Source: Sabellastarte sp. h YS-2021 (Eukaryota > Annelida > Polychaeta > Sabellida > Sabellidae). From it: a stretch of DNA of 64,000 nt. The position numbers were made by a program, and so were the translations under genes. Below, one piece after another: positions 1-11,480 of the stretch (within the stretch, counting starts at the first letter, position 1; every line of letters begins with the position of its first letter). The notes beneath the pieces are model-generated. The model ran no database searches. It had not been told where the DNA came from and was given only the letters and a program-made list of their open reading frames with translations. Location: the NCBI GenBank assembly GCA_964017235.1, contig OZ024936.1, positions 93,408,537 to 93,472,536 on the forward strand, written 5' to 3'.

Positions 1-1629
1 AGCAGATGTGGGAAAGACCAAATGCTGCAGCAAATGGCAAGGGAACTCTGTGATCAGGCTGGAGTAGATCCCAACAAGGCAGCTGGAATACCTGATGCCA
101 AAACGTTTCAGTCAAAATTGATGAACTACCAAATTGTGATCCTGTCCAAAGAGCATTTTAATGCCATTGTATATGCATGGCCTGAACACAAGGAAAAACG
201 ACTGTATCTTTACCATCATGACAAACATTTTGATGCAATCACCAGTATAACCGGATTTTTATCCAGATCTTACTACTGCACACATTGTGAAACTGGTTAT
301 CAGAACAGATGGAATCACACTTGTGAGAATGTGTGCAAAGAATGTTTTTCAACCACTTGCACTGGGTTGAAAGTTAAGGAAAAAAGGTACTACTGTGACA
401 AGTGTAACCGGACCTTTGGCAACCAGCAATGTTTCCTGGTCCACATCCAGATGCCGGAAAAGGGAAAGTCCATTTGTGAAGAAGTCAGTGCTTGTCAAAA
501 ATGTGGCAAAGTTGTGTTTTCACAGATGAAGGCTCCAGAAAAACACCATTGCAGGGAGAAAAAGTGCTCAACTTGTGGGCACTACATTCCTCTGGAAGGA
601 AAAGAACATTAATGTTTCTTGAAAAAGTTGAAGAAACATCCACTGGCAGACTTTGAAAAAGATGATGTGGAGGTAGATCCATCAGATGAAAATGATGTTG
701 AGCTTCATTCTGACCCTGATGATAATGATGATGATGAAGAGAGCAGCGACAAAGAGCCAACAAAAACAACTGTGTATTATTTTGACTCAGAAGCAGAGAA
801 CAGTGGGAACATATATGCAACTGTGTGTGTGTGATTAACGAAGAAGGATCAGAAAAGAAAGTATTTTATGGAAAATCGACTTTAAAACATTTTATAGCCT
901 GGTTGCTAGAACACAAACACTGCATATTCATTGCCCACAACTTCTCATTCTGAGGGGACTTGTGGATGAAGGCATTTCCCCCAGAATCACCCCCAGAGGA
1001 GGTAAAATTTATCCTTGGACTTGCCCGGGAGAAAACTAAAGTTCATTGACTCGTTTTTGTTTCTGCCCCTTGCCTTCCAAAAACTACCCGCTTGCTTTGG
1101 TATAGAAAATCTAAACAAGGGTGACTAGGGTGACAATGACAGAGTCAAGATAAGGTACCATTTCAATTTCAAGAAGGAGCTAATTGACTACTGTCTGAAT
1201 GATGTGGAAATTCTCAGGGTGTCAGCAAATTCCTTTCAGAAGGAATTCATAGCAACCACTGGTATAGACCCTTTTGCAAGGAACATAACAATGCCAAGTG
1301 CATGCATGGCTGTTTTCAGTACACATTTTCTCAAAGAAAATACAATTGCAGTTATTGGTGATGAAAAAAGACCACAGCCCATAGCAAGAAGAGCATTCAC
1401 TACCTCCTCTGTAAGGAATTGACTGATGGTGTGACACTGAAACATGCCAGGAATGGTGGAGAAGTGAAGATTGGTCCTTACCAGGTTGATGGCTATGATG
1501 AAACCACTGATACCACTTATGAGTTCATGGGATGCTTTTGGCATAGGTGTCCACGTTGCTTTGCAAGGAAAACATTCAATAAAAAGCAAGGGAGAACAAT
1601 GGGAGAAAGCCATGGGCAAGAAAGAAAAA
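1..1629 (+). pseudogene. Polinton/Maverick-type DNA polymerase B, N-terminal and exonuclease part (broken)
   Basis: This is the 5' part of a protein-primed family B DNA polymerase like those of Polintons/Mavericks and related viruses. The frame is open from the left edge. Residues encoded by 250-600 form a run of paired cysteines (CTHC, CENVC, CDKC, CQKC, CSTC) typical of the polymerase N-terminal region. Further on come an IAHNFSF exonuclease-like motif (about 930-950), an aspartate-containing YCLNDVEIL motif (about 1191-1215), and HARNGGE, VDGY and EFMGCFWHRCPRC motifs (1441-1560). It is not functional: there is an in-frame TAA at 610-612 where relatives carry a Cys/Lys-containing motif, a frame change in a GT run near 830, a TGA near 948, and more breaks from 1040 to 1420. 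The match stops at about 1629 where a LINE begins. No capsid, integrase or terminal repeat of a Polinton is visible. Family assignment is from motif recognition only. Confidence 0.85.
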
Positions 1630-3629
1630 AAATCATAAATAGAGACAAGGCTGAATACTATAGCACCATCATTAGTGATAACAGCTGTGATGAAGTTATG
1701 GCATACACTTTGTCAAGTCCTCAATAGTGGTCAAGAGAGTACTCTCCCTCCTCATCAGTCTGAGAAATCCTTAGCAAACAAATTTGCTTCCTTCTTTCAT
1801 AAAAAAATCAAAAGGATTCGTGATATGTTCACAGCCTCTTCGGCAACAGTCATATCACCCATGTGTACACCTCCCAACCTACCTTCCTTCAATGAGGTCT
1901 CGGAGGACGAGGTACTAAAAATCATCAAAAATTCCCCTACAAAATCATGTCTTTTAGATCCAGTCCCTACTTTTCTTTTGAAAGATTGTGTGGAAATTTT
2001 ACTCCCGTCAATTACAAAACTTGTCAATCTGTCATTGGCTGAGGGTGTATTTCCTCAAAAATTCAAGAAGGCAGTTGTCACTCCTCTCATTAAGAAAGCA
2101 TCACTTCCAAATGAGGATTTGCAAAATTATCGACCGGTATCAGGACTATGTTTCATGTCAAAATTGGTGGAGTGTGTAGTTGTTAAACAGCTCATGCAAC
2201 ATATCAATAGTAACAATCTTGATAATCCTAGGCAATCTGCATACAAAAGTGGTCACTCCACAGAAACCGCCCTGCTGCTTATCAAAAATGAGATCCATCT
2301 CTCACTATCACGGGGCGAGCCTACTGCATTGGTCTTACTGGATCTGTCAGCTGCGTTCGACACAATTGACCACCCGACTCTTCTTAATTGTCTTAAATCA
2401 TGGTTTGGTGTGTCTGGCACAGCCTTGAAGTGGTTCACGTCCTATCTCAGCCACCGTTTTCAGGCAATTAAAATTGGGTCAACCCTCTCTGATTTGCATG
2501 AGCTGTTGTTTGGAGTACCACAAGGCTCCGTCCTTGGTCCTCTGCTGTTCTCCTTATACACCACTCCTTTGAGTAAGGTTATTGGAACGCATCCTGACAT
2601 CAAATACCACTTTTATGCAGACAACACGCAGTTGTTTATTCATATCTCTCACAAAAATGCAGCCCTGGCTTTTAACAAACTGAATTCTTGTCTTCTGGAT
2701 GTTCAAAAATGGATGTCGTCAAGTATGCTCAAACTAAATCCTGACAAAACAGAGTTTATCACCTTTGGATCCCATGCACAACTCAAGAAATTAGATCCCT
2801 ATCTCCCAGTTGAGATATTTGGTAATTTCATGCATCCTGCAGTTGTTGTTAAGAACCTTGGTGTCTGGTTTGATGCTAATTTTTCCTTTGCTAACCATGT
2901 CCGCAATATTTGTAAGACATGCTTCATTCAACGTGATCTCAGGCGGGTTAGAAAGCACTTGACTGATGAGGCTGCTATCCTGGCAGCTAATGCCTTGGTG
3001 AGCAGTCGCCTTGATTACTGCAACTCTCTCTTCAGGAGTCTGTCCAGTCTCAATATGCGTAAACTACAGTGTATTCAAAATACACTTGCCAGGATTGTCA
3101 CAAACTGTAACAAATACACGCAGGCATCTCCTATTCTCAAACGACTCCATTGGCTCCCAGTTGAATCTCGCTGTATCTTCAAAACTGCCACTCTAGTTTA
3201 TAAGTTTCTTCACAGTGGTCATCCCAGTTACTTTGGTCCTCTTCTGCCCACTCGTTGCGGAAGATATAGTACAAGATACAACCATCCAGATAAAAGGTTC
3301 CTGGAGGTTCCTCAATTCTGTCCATCTGTACATAAATCCAAAAATCACTTTGGCCACAGCTTTGCTTTTGATGCCCCCACAGTCTGGAATCATTTGCCTA
3401 ATGAGGTACGTTCTGCCCCAACTCTCACCTGTTTCAGGAAAAGGTTAAAATCATATCTCTTCCACAAGGCATTCCCACCTTAGCTTACACTCTATCCGGC
3501 GTCTCCGTGGTACTGGACTTGGCAACGGCTATGGACAGATGATTTCTTAAACTTGATTTTTGGTGTTGCGCCTTAGAGCCTGCCTAGCAGAGATTAAGCG
3601 CTATAAAAGTACAGAATAGAATAGAATAG
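1630..3629 (+). mobile_element. L2/CR1-type LINE copy A, 5'-truncated, inserted in polymerase B
   Basis: This is a non-LTR retrotransposon lacking its endonuclease half. It begins inside the linker between endonuclease and RT, in sequence shared with the 3' limit of copy C. It runs through the RT and a 3' UTR with the motif aagcgctataaaagt, and ends in an imperfect AGAAT repeat. The polymerase B reading resumes immediately after it at about 3630. A short AGAAAG near 1620 and again at the right junction may be the target-site duplication. The 3' 430 bases are nearly identical to the 3' end of copy C, so this family moved recently. Confidence 0.9.
1675..3483 (+). pseudogene. Reverse transcriptase of L2-type LINE copy A
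   Basis: A 602-codon open frame encodes the RT and C-terminal domain of an L2/CR1-group LINE. Visible motifs in order are NYRPVSGL (fingers), SAYKSGHSTETALL, LDLSAAFDTIDH (motif A with catalytic Asp), GVPQGSVLGPLLFSLY (motif B), FYADNTQLF (motif C) and LNPDKTEF. Motif C reads Y-A-D-N, so the second catalytic aspartate is replaced by asparagine and the enzyme should be inactive. The first few codons are in a different frame from the linker upstream (frameshift near 1690), so the ATG at 1675 is not a true start. The frame ends naturally with a hydrophobic-basic tail just before the 3' UTR. Confidence 0.88.
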
Positions 3630-4117
3630 AAAGTGGTCTATATTTGGGAGCATGAATGGGATATGCTTGTCCAGGAGAATCCAGAAGCCAGAGAAGTTGT
3701 AGACAGCTTTCAATTCAACAGCCCTTTATCACCCAAGGAAGGTTTTTATGGTGGACAAACTGAAGCGGTCCGGCCACATTACTCTGAAGACATAGATGGC
3801 GGAAAGGCCAAATATCTTGACTTAATATCTCTATACCCGTACATTAACAAATACACTACTTACCCCATAGGACATCCTGAAATTCTTGTTAGATCACAGG
3901 CAAGGAGAACAGAACTATAATCCTGTTTTGGCATGGTGAAGGGTAAGGTGTTGCCACCCAGGGATTTATATCACCCTGTATTACCATACAGGAACAATAA
4001 CAAGCTGTATTTTCCACTATGTCGCACCTGCACAGAATTACATTCCAGTGAAAAGTGTCAACATGATGAAGAAGACAGGAACCTCTCAGGAACATGGGTG
4101 AACACAGAACTTGAAGA
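3630..4117 (+). pseudogene. Polymerase B continued: palm-domain start after the LINE insertion
   Basis: The DNA polymerase B reading resumes with a WEHEW motif, a PLSPKEGFYGGQT motif and then DLISLYPYIN, the family B motif with the first catalytic aspartate (about 3817-3846). After a stop at 3918-3920 it continues in another frame as GMVKGKVLPPRDLYHPVLPYR, FPLCRTC and GTWVNTEL, all typical of Polinton-type polymerases. It is cut off by a SINE at about 4118. The second and third polymerase motifs are not found downstream, so the rest of the gene is lost. Confidence 0.85.
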
Positions 4118-4325
4118 ATTTATTTATTTATTTGGGGTTTTACGTCGCTTTCAACACTGTACAGGTCATATCACCACGGGTAGTTGGAAGGGCAGAGGAA
4201 ACCAGTACATACAGTTCGTTAGGGTTCTGTACTGTAAACTGCCGACCAACAGCAAGCAACTACCAGCTTTCCCACTTGAGACCATGCGGGGATCGAACCC
4301 CAGCCTCAGAGGTGGGAGGCGAGAG
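4118..4325 (-). mobile_element. tRNA-derived SINE, copy 1
   Basis: Read on the minus strand it starts with a tRNA-like segment containing GGTTCGATCC, a good RNA polymerase III B box (complement of 4290-4299). It ends with gcgacgtaaaaccccaaa followed by TAAA repeats. A second copy lies at 39,981-40,189 in the same orientation. The tail matches the type found on molluscan SINEs and their partner LINEs. It truncates the polymerase B pseudogene. Confidence 0.75.
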
Positions 4326-4584
4326 CAAAATGTCTCAATGCTGCTTTTGAAAACAATGGATCTTAAAGATGCCCAAAATTGGACATCTTGCAGCAAATTA
4401 AAAAATTTGAAACCTAAATCTAGTTTCGAATAATGCAAACTTCAATGCAGTGAGAACAATCTTGCAAAGATTGCCATAAACCACAAAGCTGAAATTATAT
4501 TTGTTTGCAAAGACCTGTCCATCATAGAGTTTAAATTAGTTGATGACTTTGTAGTCATGACTGTTTCTATATACTTGGGTAACA

Positions 4585-4665
4585 AATTTTTAAATTGTCT
4601 TGGGTGTCACTCCTTATGGTCTAATTCAGTGTGGAGATAAAGCGCTACAAAAGTAGGGAATGGAG
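4585..4665 (+). mobile_element. Decayed L2-type LINE 3' tail
   Basis: The segment resembles the last ~80 bases of L2 copy A: a ...tcttgggtgtc... stretch, then agataaagcgctacaaaagta and a degenerate GGAAT repeat. It is older and more diverged than the other copies. Confidence 0.45.
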
Positions 4666-4669
4666 TACA

Positions 4670-7600
4670 ACTAATTTCTGTAATCCTCTCATCTCCATTA
4701 GATGATATGACAAATGATATAAACCTTCAGACTAATACAAAATCTAATCAGTAAGCTTCGATGATATTGAAGCTGCATCTAACACAAATATTAATGGTAA
4801 ATTAAGTCAACAATTATAAAAGAGTGACTCCAGATGTCACTGAGACCTTACAAGTATTAATTTATTGTGGCATACAATACTATTAGTCAGTCATGACTTT
4901 GTGTATTTTAAATTGATCTGACAAATCGACATAGAGAACCAAAATAGGCCAGATTGTACATATTTTAAATGGTAAAATTGCAGTAAAATCAATGTAGAAG
5001 TACAAGGAACCCTAACCATAAATCCTACAGGTTGAAGGGCCCAAGGTCGAATATGGGGTTTGTAACAGATGGGATCACATCAGGAATGGCCTTCATATCT
5101 AACATGCTATCATGACCTTAACGCACACCCAAAAAGGTCAGAGGGAAGTCACCAAACAGCAAAAACTTGTTCACCATTTGGCAACTGAGATTTAGAAACC
5201 AGGATTACATAGTGAAAACAAAATATTAGTTCATGACCATGACATATAGTCAGTAGTTTGAATATGGTTACTTTAAGTAATTCTTTAAATTGAGATTGTC
5301 TACCTTGATTTGTTCAGGTAGGAAATAGACTGATATAATTATACCAAGTTAGTAAGTACAAAATTAGAGACAACAAAATTTAGGTTGGCCCTATAACTCT
5401 TCCGTAGATCCATTATTAATACGTTTGAAATTAGTGTCATCTGTACAATTAAGTTATGCCTCTTGATCAGAGTTTGTTTGGGATGTTTAGGGCAATATAT
5501 GTTGATATTTGAATACTAACTTGAGTTATGACAAATCCAGCTTTCACTTTCAATTTAATTTCTGTCTATCATTACTTCAGTTACCTGATACAGTATGAGA
5601 GGATGTGATTAGATAACAAACCTGGCCACTGAGGACCACATTTTGTTTTAAATCATTAAATATAATGACGGCTGAGAAGAACAACAAGCTTAAAAATAAA
5701 ATAAATAACTTGCATTTGACACTGTATTTTAAAGTTAAAAAATCTGAGAAAGTAATACATTTTATAAAGTTCCCTTTTATGTTTGAAATTAATATTTCTA
5801 ATGTGACGGTAAACATTATGTGCCAAAATAAAGATTTCAATAAAAATGGTACTGACATTTACGATAAATAAATCATTATTCTAGAATAAAGAGACATAAA
5901 AACTAGAAAGTATTCGTATATTGCAAATCTCCTCCAAGGGGTGTTTCCATTAATTCAAGATTTTTTTGTATCCAGAAAATCACCTCGATCTTTCCCAAAA
6001 TGTAATTACTTATTGTACTTATTAGCCTCATAAAAAGTTTCATGAATATCTGATCATTATTTTGAAGTAATATCAACCAAAAAGTCATTGAAAACCCATT
6101 TAAAATAGGATATTTGAAATAATAAACAAGCATTTCTAATGCTTTGAAATGTTTATATTTTCATATGTTTGGAACTTTAAGTTTATGTTTTCATATGAAA
6201 TTTATGGTCAATGTTTTTGGAGGGCTTATATTAGTAAAATATAAACGATGAATTTTTTCAAATGTTGAACCAAATCACCTGAAATAACCTATCTTACATA
6301 ACCCAACATCAAGACAACAGTTATTGAAAAGATGCAACTCAACAAGTAGATTTTTGTCCATGTCTCAAGTCTATGAACGTAGTCTGATCTGAACATTACA
6401 GGCATCTAAACTTATTTGAGGCTCACATCAGTCAGATATTCCAAGTCTCATACCTTTTGGCGCCTTTCTGGTCAAGAACAAGAAAATTGATTTGATGTAC
6501 TTTTCAACATGGGTTCAAATCTGGAGTTCATGCGAAAATCAAACTTACTGTACACAGTCTGAAGCACTAATAGGTACTCCTATACAAGTTATGACACATG
6601 GTAGGTGGTGTTCATTTCATAATAACAAACATGCATCTCTGACAACCAGGACAATTGATACGCCTATGGGAAGGCTCCCAGTAGATTGTTGAGATTGGAG
6701 GCAGAAACACAAGCAGCATAAAGCTTTTTTCTAAACTTCAAATACATTTTGGTATAAATCTTTAGGGTATAGTGACATTATAATTTACTTTAAAATTCAT
6801 ATTATACAAAGAGGTTTTACATTTATAAACAAAATGTAAGCTTTTACAACCAAAGATTCTAATTTCAAAGTAGCAAATTCACAAGAGTGGGGTTAATAGC
6901 TTAAATATTTCCTGAAGGGGGTACTGTAAAAAGTACTAAATAGACCAAAGGAGTCTTAAATAGACCAAAGGACTACATATAAACATACATTTGACTCTGT
7001 AACACCTTGTCTGCATTATTCAATCTCATAATGTAGGCTAGGGTTACTGTCTGTGTATTGGAGCTGTATATTGGATCTCCATAGTATTCGAGAATTTACA
7101 AAAAAACTGTATTCATTCAACAAAAAGTGCATATAGCCACAAGCATACTTTATATAGTTAAGGATTTTTAACTCATTCATGTTCAGTCAACAATGTAATC
7201 TGGTTTTGCAAATATTGGAGGAATGATTAATGTTTTATCCTGTGCTCCAGGTTATTTAGCTTATATTTCCCCCCACTCCAAATCATTTATTATTGGGAAT
7301 GTAAAGTGTCTTTGTATTGAAGTGAAATCATTTGTGTAAACCTGTAAATAGAAGCCAGTAAGATATCGGTAGGTTGGCTCAGCATGATCTTCATAATTTC
7401 TAACAAGACAATTTATAGTTAAACATATCTGGTGAACAAGGTAACTTCTGTTAAATGCTAATACATATAAATCGCTTTTAGAAAATAAAAATATTCAGTA
7501 AAATATACTTTTGCTGAAACCATTAAATCTGGTAACCATTCAGCCCAAATTATAACTTCATGTCACTTGTATTACTCATATTTCAAGTTATACAGTATCC

Positions 7601-8870
7601 TTTACTCTCCTAATGTAAATTGGTTTTAGTTAGACTTGCTCCAAGTCTTTGTTTTTCTCATTCCACCAAATCTGACATACACAAAATCATTATGGATCCA
7701 CTTGATATGTGAAAAACTTACTGTCTGCTGAAATACAAATTTTGACAACACCGAATTCTGGAAAAAAGTCATTCAGTCCTCATATAATAACAAAGACTAT
7801 ATAAAAGCTAAATAACCAAAATGTAAATAACCCTGTGTTATAATCAAGTACAGTATGTGCACTATATTTATAAGATAAAGCTTCACACATGCTTGATTGA
7901 ATCATTCTTTTATGAGGACAATAACAAATAAAATGATTGATTTTGTAGTCTAAACATCACTCTGAATGTATGGCATGGAACAAAATATATAATCTTGATG
8001 ATATTTTCATGAAAACGCGATGTAGTGGCTGTGATACAGTGGAAACAACTTTTCTAGCTGATTCCTTCCCAGTTGTGATTTGCCCGTGATGTGAAAGGAG
8101 AATGTTAGTGTAGATTTCTGTCCAAATAAGTGTCCAATATTATAAAATAATGCATTATTTTCGAAGTTCTCTTCCTTAATTTGTACTTTTTAAGATGTTG
8201 CTTAACACCATTACTCTGCATATCTGTATTTAATGTGTGTACGTATGTGATAATTTTAATTGAAATAAAAGTAGCAGGGTTTCCTTAATTGTGTGAAAAG
8301 GGCTTCCATATATGGTCATAATCACTGAGTGGAACAGCTGTCCGTCAATGAAAGATATTTGAAACTTTTAATTGTACTTTCCACAAAAGGCTATCAGAAG
8401 AAAAGATTTATGGAGGTTCTTGAAATAACAAAGACCTTTTAATTTGATATATTGAAATTTCAGTGTATCAGATTGTAAACGTTGTATAACAAGTAAACCT
8501 AACATGTTCAAACATTTATAATACCACAGAGCCAATTATCATATGACTGTATACAAGATAATTAATATAACATGAAACATTTTGTTTACATGCCTAAACA
8601 GAATCCTTATTCTGAATTGTAATTTCAGTGAAGCGAGATAAATAAGCAGCATATATCTTATAAAATTTCAGGTGTGTGTATTGAACTCTCCATGCGAAAA
8701 TAAGAAAGCCTCTTACAGTGTTTAAACTCTCAAGTGGACTGTAAATACAAGAGAAATAAGGACATATAAGTGTACATGTGCCTTTAAAACTAAGAGCCTT
8801 GTATGCAATCTTACTTTAAGTAATGTCACAGGTAAATATGTGTATATTTTGTTCCAGGGGAAAAATTTTA
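4670..8870. other. Gene-poor AT-rich DNA
   Basis: I see no convincing coding region. Short open frames such as 5577-5858, 5903-6133 and 6492-6692 show no recognisable motif. A 20-base unit (aaatagaccaaaggagtctt) is repeated twice near 6940-6975. Confidence 0.6.
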
Positions 8871-8874
8871 CAAA

Positions 8875-9840
8875 AGGTCTTAGCCAGGCTCAAACTTGAG
8901 ACTTTTGTCTCAAATTATTGGAACATTTTACTTGAGCCCATAGGCTCAGCCTTTATGGATTTCACAGAAGGTCTCAGTCTCAGCTGAGTCACCACCTCAA
9001 ATGCTTAAACAAAGACTCAAATATGGCTGCCATAACTCATTTTTCACTTCAGAATTTGAAATGGTTGAAAATAAAGTGCAATTGTATAAAATAACCTCAT
9101 GAAGTAGTCTTTGCGCCTTTTTACATGTTTACAATGTTTCCCAAAATAGTATTTAACCAGAGATAATATGTCGCAAACAAAGAACATATATGTCATAAGT
9201 AGAATATTTTGACTGCAAAAAAGGGTCACATAATGCAGAAAATCTATGTGGTTATTCAATAAGCTTGTTCTAAGCTTTTTTTCTCAGTTGAGACCCCTAG
9301 TGGGAAAATCGTTTGCAGAAAGACTTAGCTGCGCCAAAAGTCTCAAATTTGAGCCATTGGCTCAGCCTAAGACTAGGCTAAGTGTTAGGCCGAGTTTCTG
9401 TCGAAATCTTGAATGTCATTTTTGTACACATATTGTCACAAGTATAAAGTGTTATTTGCATTCTCTGAGGTATGTATATTTGCCGTTCACTAATATTTAA
9501 TGCTTTTCCAACTGGCATGAATAAATTTTGCATATTTTTAAAATGTAAACAAACTTCGCCCTCCTTTTCTGCTGTCATAAATATATGTTATTCTAATGTC
9601 TAAAATCTTTGCTAAATATATTTCTATTATAATTTAGTTCCCATACAATTAATTCAAAGGAACAAGAAAAAATGGCCAGGAAAACAGAAATATGTACTTA
9701 CAAGATTTACACAGAAAACAAGTATATGTGAACTCTGTCCGGCGCCTTGCATACCACCAGAAATATCAACATCAATGCGCTGTAGGACAGAAACTCGGTC
9801 TAGGCTAAGTCTGAGACCTTTCATGAATCCTCCCAAGAAT
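8875..9840. mobile_element. Putative inverted-repeat element rich in gagacttttg / ggctcagcc motifs
   Basis: The blocks at 8878-8990 and 9282-9375 carry the same words (ctcaaacttgagacttttg, ggctcagcc, ctcagctgag) on opposite strands. This suggests a foldback transposon whose right side was later hit by the MITE at 9386-9802. Boundaries are approximate. Confidence 0.4.
9386..9802. mobile_element. MITE family M1, copy 1
   Basis: Ends are taggccgagtttctgtc on the left and the inverted gacagaaactcggtcta on the right. It is flanked by the direct repeat ggctaagt at 9376-9383 and 9803-9810, the 8-base target duplication expected of hAT-like or similar elements. It shares internal sequence (acaagtataaagtgttattt) with the second copy at 47,956-48,571. 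Its left terminal repeat lacks the inner ~80 bases that the right one retains. Confidence 0.8.
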
Positions 9841-10422
9841 TCTTAGCCACCATTATATGTACCATTAAACATGCATGAACCTATCTTAAACTGAGTCTAG
9901 TACACATGTACTTTGTATCTGATGTAAAATGTATTGCAAACTGAAATACTACCTGTAATAAATGTAATAATTACTAATTATTTCATATGTTAAACTACAT
10001 TTTACCTTTGTGCAAATTTTATTATTAAGTAAAATACTATTTTTCGACAAAATACGATTTTACCTGTTAAATCCTTATTTCTCGTCATTGAACTGGAATC
10101 TGTCTAAAATTGGAAAAAATGTGTTTAGTTGATAATTTTAGGAATGCTGAGATGGAAAACAGTGTATACTAGTTTGATTCTAGTCAAGCGCCTGAACATT
10201 GGGCAGAAAGCACCTACCAGATGTCGAAACTCAGCTCAGGCTGGGAATTGAACACAGTACCAGAGAGAAGGAAATAATTATGTTAAAACTCTTGCATATA
10301 CACACAGCACAGTTCGGGGCCTAAAGCCAAGTTTGGTGCTCATGGCAACAACGTTACCATTGCCAAAATTGATGTGGCCGGCAGTGCGTCGTTCTAGCGC
10401 ATCAGCAACGTCGTCACGTACA
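9840..10422. other. Intergenic, no gene seen
   Basis: AT-rich. Near 10,230-10,255 the minus strand reads ggtactgtgttcaattcccag, which resembles a Pol III B box and may be a worn SINE relic. Nothing else is recognised. Confidence 0.4.
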
Positions 10423-10570
10423 TAATTTATTTATTTATTTATTACAGACTCATGGTCCATATAATTACAACAATAGTATATACATGTAGACAAAATTTTT
10501 GCAAAGACATGTAATAGTTATAAAATTATTATTACAGCACTATCTACAACATTAAAGATGTTAAACAATA

Positions 10571-11104
10571 CTAAAACATTATGGTACACCATTCCTTGTA
10601 AAAAGTGGAATGATACAATAAATTTGTTGCTAAAATATGTTTTATGAGGTTATTCTCAGATGAGTTCAAATGATTCATAAAATTTTGCAAACATTTTCTT
10701 CTTAAAACTTTAAAGTGGAGAACATTATTTTCCAGGAACATCTGACTGGCACTTGAATCATACATGTAGCCCATAAACCTTCTAAAACAATTATTGTAGG
10801 CTACCATATATTTTTTGTACATATCACGCCAATAGTTCCACCAAAGATGAGAACAGTACAGGTTTGTACAGTATGACTGAAATAACAGAGATTTTACAGT
10901 CTTAGTACAACAACCAAACTTTACATTAAGCATGTTAGACCTGGCATATATGCTTCTCATTTGCTTAGAAATATCTAGAGTGTCATCCATTGTATTAGCA
11001 ATAACGCAGCCCAGGTATTTAAAAGTATCAGTAAATTCCAATTGCTGGTTATTTAACCTCACAGAAGGTATGCGGCTAGGTTCTATGACATTTTGGAGTG
11101 ACAC
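10571..11104 (-). pseudogene. Element C reverse transcriptase, C-terminal part (frameshifted)
   Basis: This frame carries the thumb and C-terminal region of the element C LINE: FKYLGCVI, then NMLNVKFGC, YCTNLYCSHLWWNYW, YNNCFRRFMG and SASQMF. It belongs to the reading that ends at 11,076 in another frame, so a one- or two-base indel separates them near 11,105. It ends shortly before the 3' UTR. Confidence 0.75.
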
Positions 11105-11429
11105 ACATACACATAGACTTGATTGAGTTAAAAATTATCTCATGTTTAATTGCATAATTTTTACAGGTATGTAGTATTGATTGCAGACCCTTTGCAGAAG
11201 GGGCAATGAGTGTCATGTCATCTGCATACATGAGGTGATTCATAGTCATACCTAGCAATTTACATCCTGTGTTGGATGATGTAAGTTGTATGTTGAGTTC
11301 ATCAATAAAAACATTTAAAAAGATAGGAGATAGAATCCCACCTTGTCTTAGGCCATTTTTCACATGAAAGTTACTGGACGTTGTATTGCCCCATCTTACA
11401 CAGAATAGTTGTTCAGTATACCAAAACAT
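11076..11429 (-). pseudogene. Element C reverse transcriptase, palm motifs B and C
   Basis: The frame contains RQGGILSPIFLNVFIDEL (motif B) and NHLMYADDMTLIAPS (motif C with an intact YADD). It is in the same frame as the long frame upstream and is separated from it only by an in-frame TAG at 11,481-11,483, between the DASKAFDRVNHWL motif A and this part. Apart from that stop and the 3' frameshift the RT looks well kept. Confidence 0.85.
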
Positions 11430-11480
11430 AAGTAAATGAATAACAAAGGGGGGAATATCCCTCTCAATTAATTTTTTCAG

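Noticed and set aside
3215-3448. Frame of 77 codons nearly identical to one at 25,174-25,407
   Set aside because: It is an out-of-frame shadow of the LINE C-terminal coding region; the identity reflects two recent LINE copies.
4290-4299. Possible tRNA gene from the B-box match on the minus strand
   Set aside because: Only a B box and partial tRNA-like segment are present, joined to a SINE body and tail, with no cloverleaf; annotated as SINE.
6492-6692. 66-codon frame in gene-poor DNA
   Set aside because: No motif, no neighbouring exon-like signals.
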